NCBI GenBank assembly: GCA_963796675.1
Contig: CAWCMS010000013.1
Span: 620,001-684,000 of the forward strand
Direction of reading: 5' to 3'
Source: CAWCDJ01 sp963796675
GTDB lineage: Bacteria > Acidobacteriota > Terriglobia > Bryobacterales > Bryobacteraceae
Length of the DNA: 64,000 nucleotides
In this document: piece after piece, positions 63,425-64,000 of the stretch
Position numbering within the stretch: position 1 is the stretch's first letter
How the letters are laid out: each line of letters starts with the position of its first letter
Translations under genes and position numbers: made by a program
Notes under the pieces: generated by a model
What the model was told of the DNA's origin: nothing
The model's database searches: none
What the model saw: only the letters and a program-made list of their open reading frames with translations

Positions 63425-64000
63425 TCAAACCCGCAGGGAAAAGGTCTCGCCCAGGTAAATGCGCTTGACCTCCGGATCGCGCTCCAGCGCCTCGGGACTG
63501 CCGGCGCGGAAGATCTGGCCGTTATTGATGATGTAGGCCCGGTCGGTGACTACCAGGGTTTCGCGTACGGCGTGGTCGGTAATCAGGATGCCGATGCCGG
63601 CGCGCTTCAGGTCGAAGATGATGCGCTGCAACTCCAGCACCTGGATGGGGTCGATACCGGAAAACGGCTCGTCGAGCAGCAGGAAGCTGGGGTTGATCAC
63701 CAGGGAGCGTGCAATTTCCACGCGCCGCCGCTCGCCGCCGGAGAGCATGTAGCCGCGGCTGCGCCTTACCTTCTCGAGGCCCAGTTGATCGATCAGCCGC
63801 TCCAGGGTTTCGCGACGCTCCCGCCCGCGGATCGGCAGGGTCTCGAGGATCGCCATCAGGTTCTCCTCGACGGTGAGCTTCCGGAAAACGGAAGCCTCCT
63901 GCGGAAGGTAGCTGATGCCGCGGCGCGCGCGCTGATACATGGGGAGCGCGGTAATGTCCTGATCGTCGACCAGGATATGACCGGAATCGGGACTGATGAG
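63425..64000 (-). CDS. lptB: LPS export ATPase LptB, C-terminal part
   Basis: The minus strand is open from the window edge to a stop at 63425, 191 residues of an ABC ATPase. It shows the LptB-specific run 'RARRGISYLPQEASVFRKL', the signature LSGGERRR, Walker B 'FLLLDEPFSGIDP' and the switch 'ILITDHAVRETL'. The N-terminus with Walker A is outside. LptB powers transport of lipopolysaccharide from the inner membrane, so the organism has an LPS-type outer membrane. Confidence 0.93.
   Translation of the reverse strand, partial: LISPDSGHILVDDQDITALPMYQRARRGISYLPQEASVFRKLTVEENLMAILETLPIRGRERRETLERLIDQLGLEKVRRSRGYMLSGGERRRVEIARSLVINPSFLLLDEPFSGIDPIQVLELQRIIFDLKRAGIGILITDHAVRETLVVTDRAYIINNGQIFRAGSPEALERDPEVKRIYLGETFSLRV

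Noticed and set aside
1..64000. tRNA, rRNA, IS elements or phage genes
   Set aside because: Read on both strands, no cloverleaf with T-loop consensus, transposase or phage structural gene was recognised; the 62635 cloverleaf lacks tRNA features.

Overview
The window looks like a chromosomal stretch of a high-GC Gram-negative soil bacterium, most likely an acidobacterium of the Solibacter/Bryobacter type. The evidence is indirect: secreted hydrolases with signal peptides ending in A-Q, an ECF sigma factor of the TIGR02999 type beside a Ser/Thr kinase with a TPR-like tail, SIMPL-domain proteins, an LptB-type ATPase, and intergenic multi-hairpin repeats. No rRNA, tRNA, CRISPR, phage or IS element was seen, so the assignment is inference. 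Both edges cut genes: an M20-type peptidase on the left and lptB on the right.

Layout. 0-15 kb: metabolic and secreted enzymes (nitronate monooxygenase-like, ankyrin protein, amidohydrolase lipoprotein, B12-binding radical SAM enzyme, alpha/beta hydrolase, IlvD, two SIMPL proteins, transglutaminase-like protein, gamma-glutamyltransferase, carboxylesterase, DUF1801 protein) and a patatin remnant. 15-20.5 kb: a minus-strand signalling block of ECF sigma factor, secreted Hcp-fold protein and Ser/Thr kinase, beside a divergent methyltransferase. 20.7-26 kb: ABC-F protein, AAA ATPase, and a TetR regulator with two operator copies facing two dehydrogenase genes. 26-32.5 kb: TPR protein, degenerate receiver with a structured leader, class II DAHP synthase, radical SAM/SPASM protein, hybrid histidine kinase and a thioredoxin-reductase-like flavoprotein lacking its CxxC. 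32.6-42.2 kb: respiratory complex I genes nuoC-D-I-J-K-L-M-N-H, without A, B, E, F or G. 42.4-47.6 kb: a very large secreted TIG-repeat protein with a C-terminal HExxH domain, followed by an overlapping small membrane protein. 47.7-51.4 kb: GH36 and GH88 glycosidases. 51.4-64 kb: M1 aminopeptidase, hisS-aspS, an M49-like peptidase, an RsbRD_N-like protein, an ABC exporter pair, malate dehydrogenase, a beta-barrel protein and lptB.

A recurrent feature is single-base indels that break otherwise well-conserved genes: nuoM (2), nuoN (at least 2), nuoH (3), hisS, an ABC permease and an outer-membrane protein, all consistent with one extra base, plus one apparent missing base in an ankyrin gene. 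Removing the extra bases restores codon-exact genes and a natural ATGA overlap, so sequencing or assembly error is the likeliest cause. These genes are annotated at their full corrected span.

The most interesting candidates are the TIG/HExxH protein with its membrane-protein partner (toxin/immunity-like layout, lower-GC 3' end), the sigma factor/secreted Hcp/kinase block, an 88-nt cloverleaf of four tetraloop hairpins between mdh and the beta-barrel gene, and the histidine-rich insertion in NuoL.
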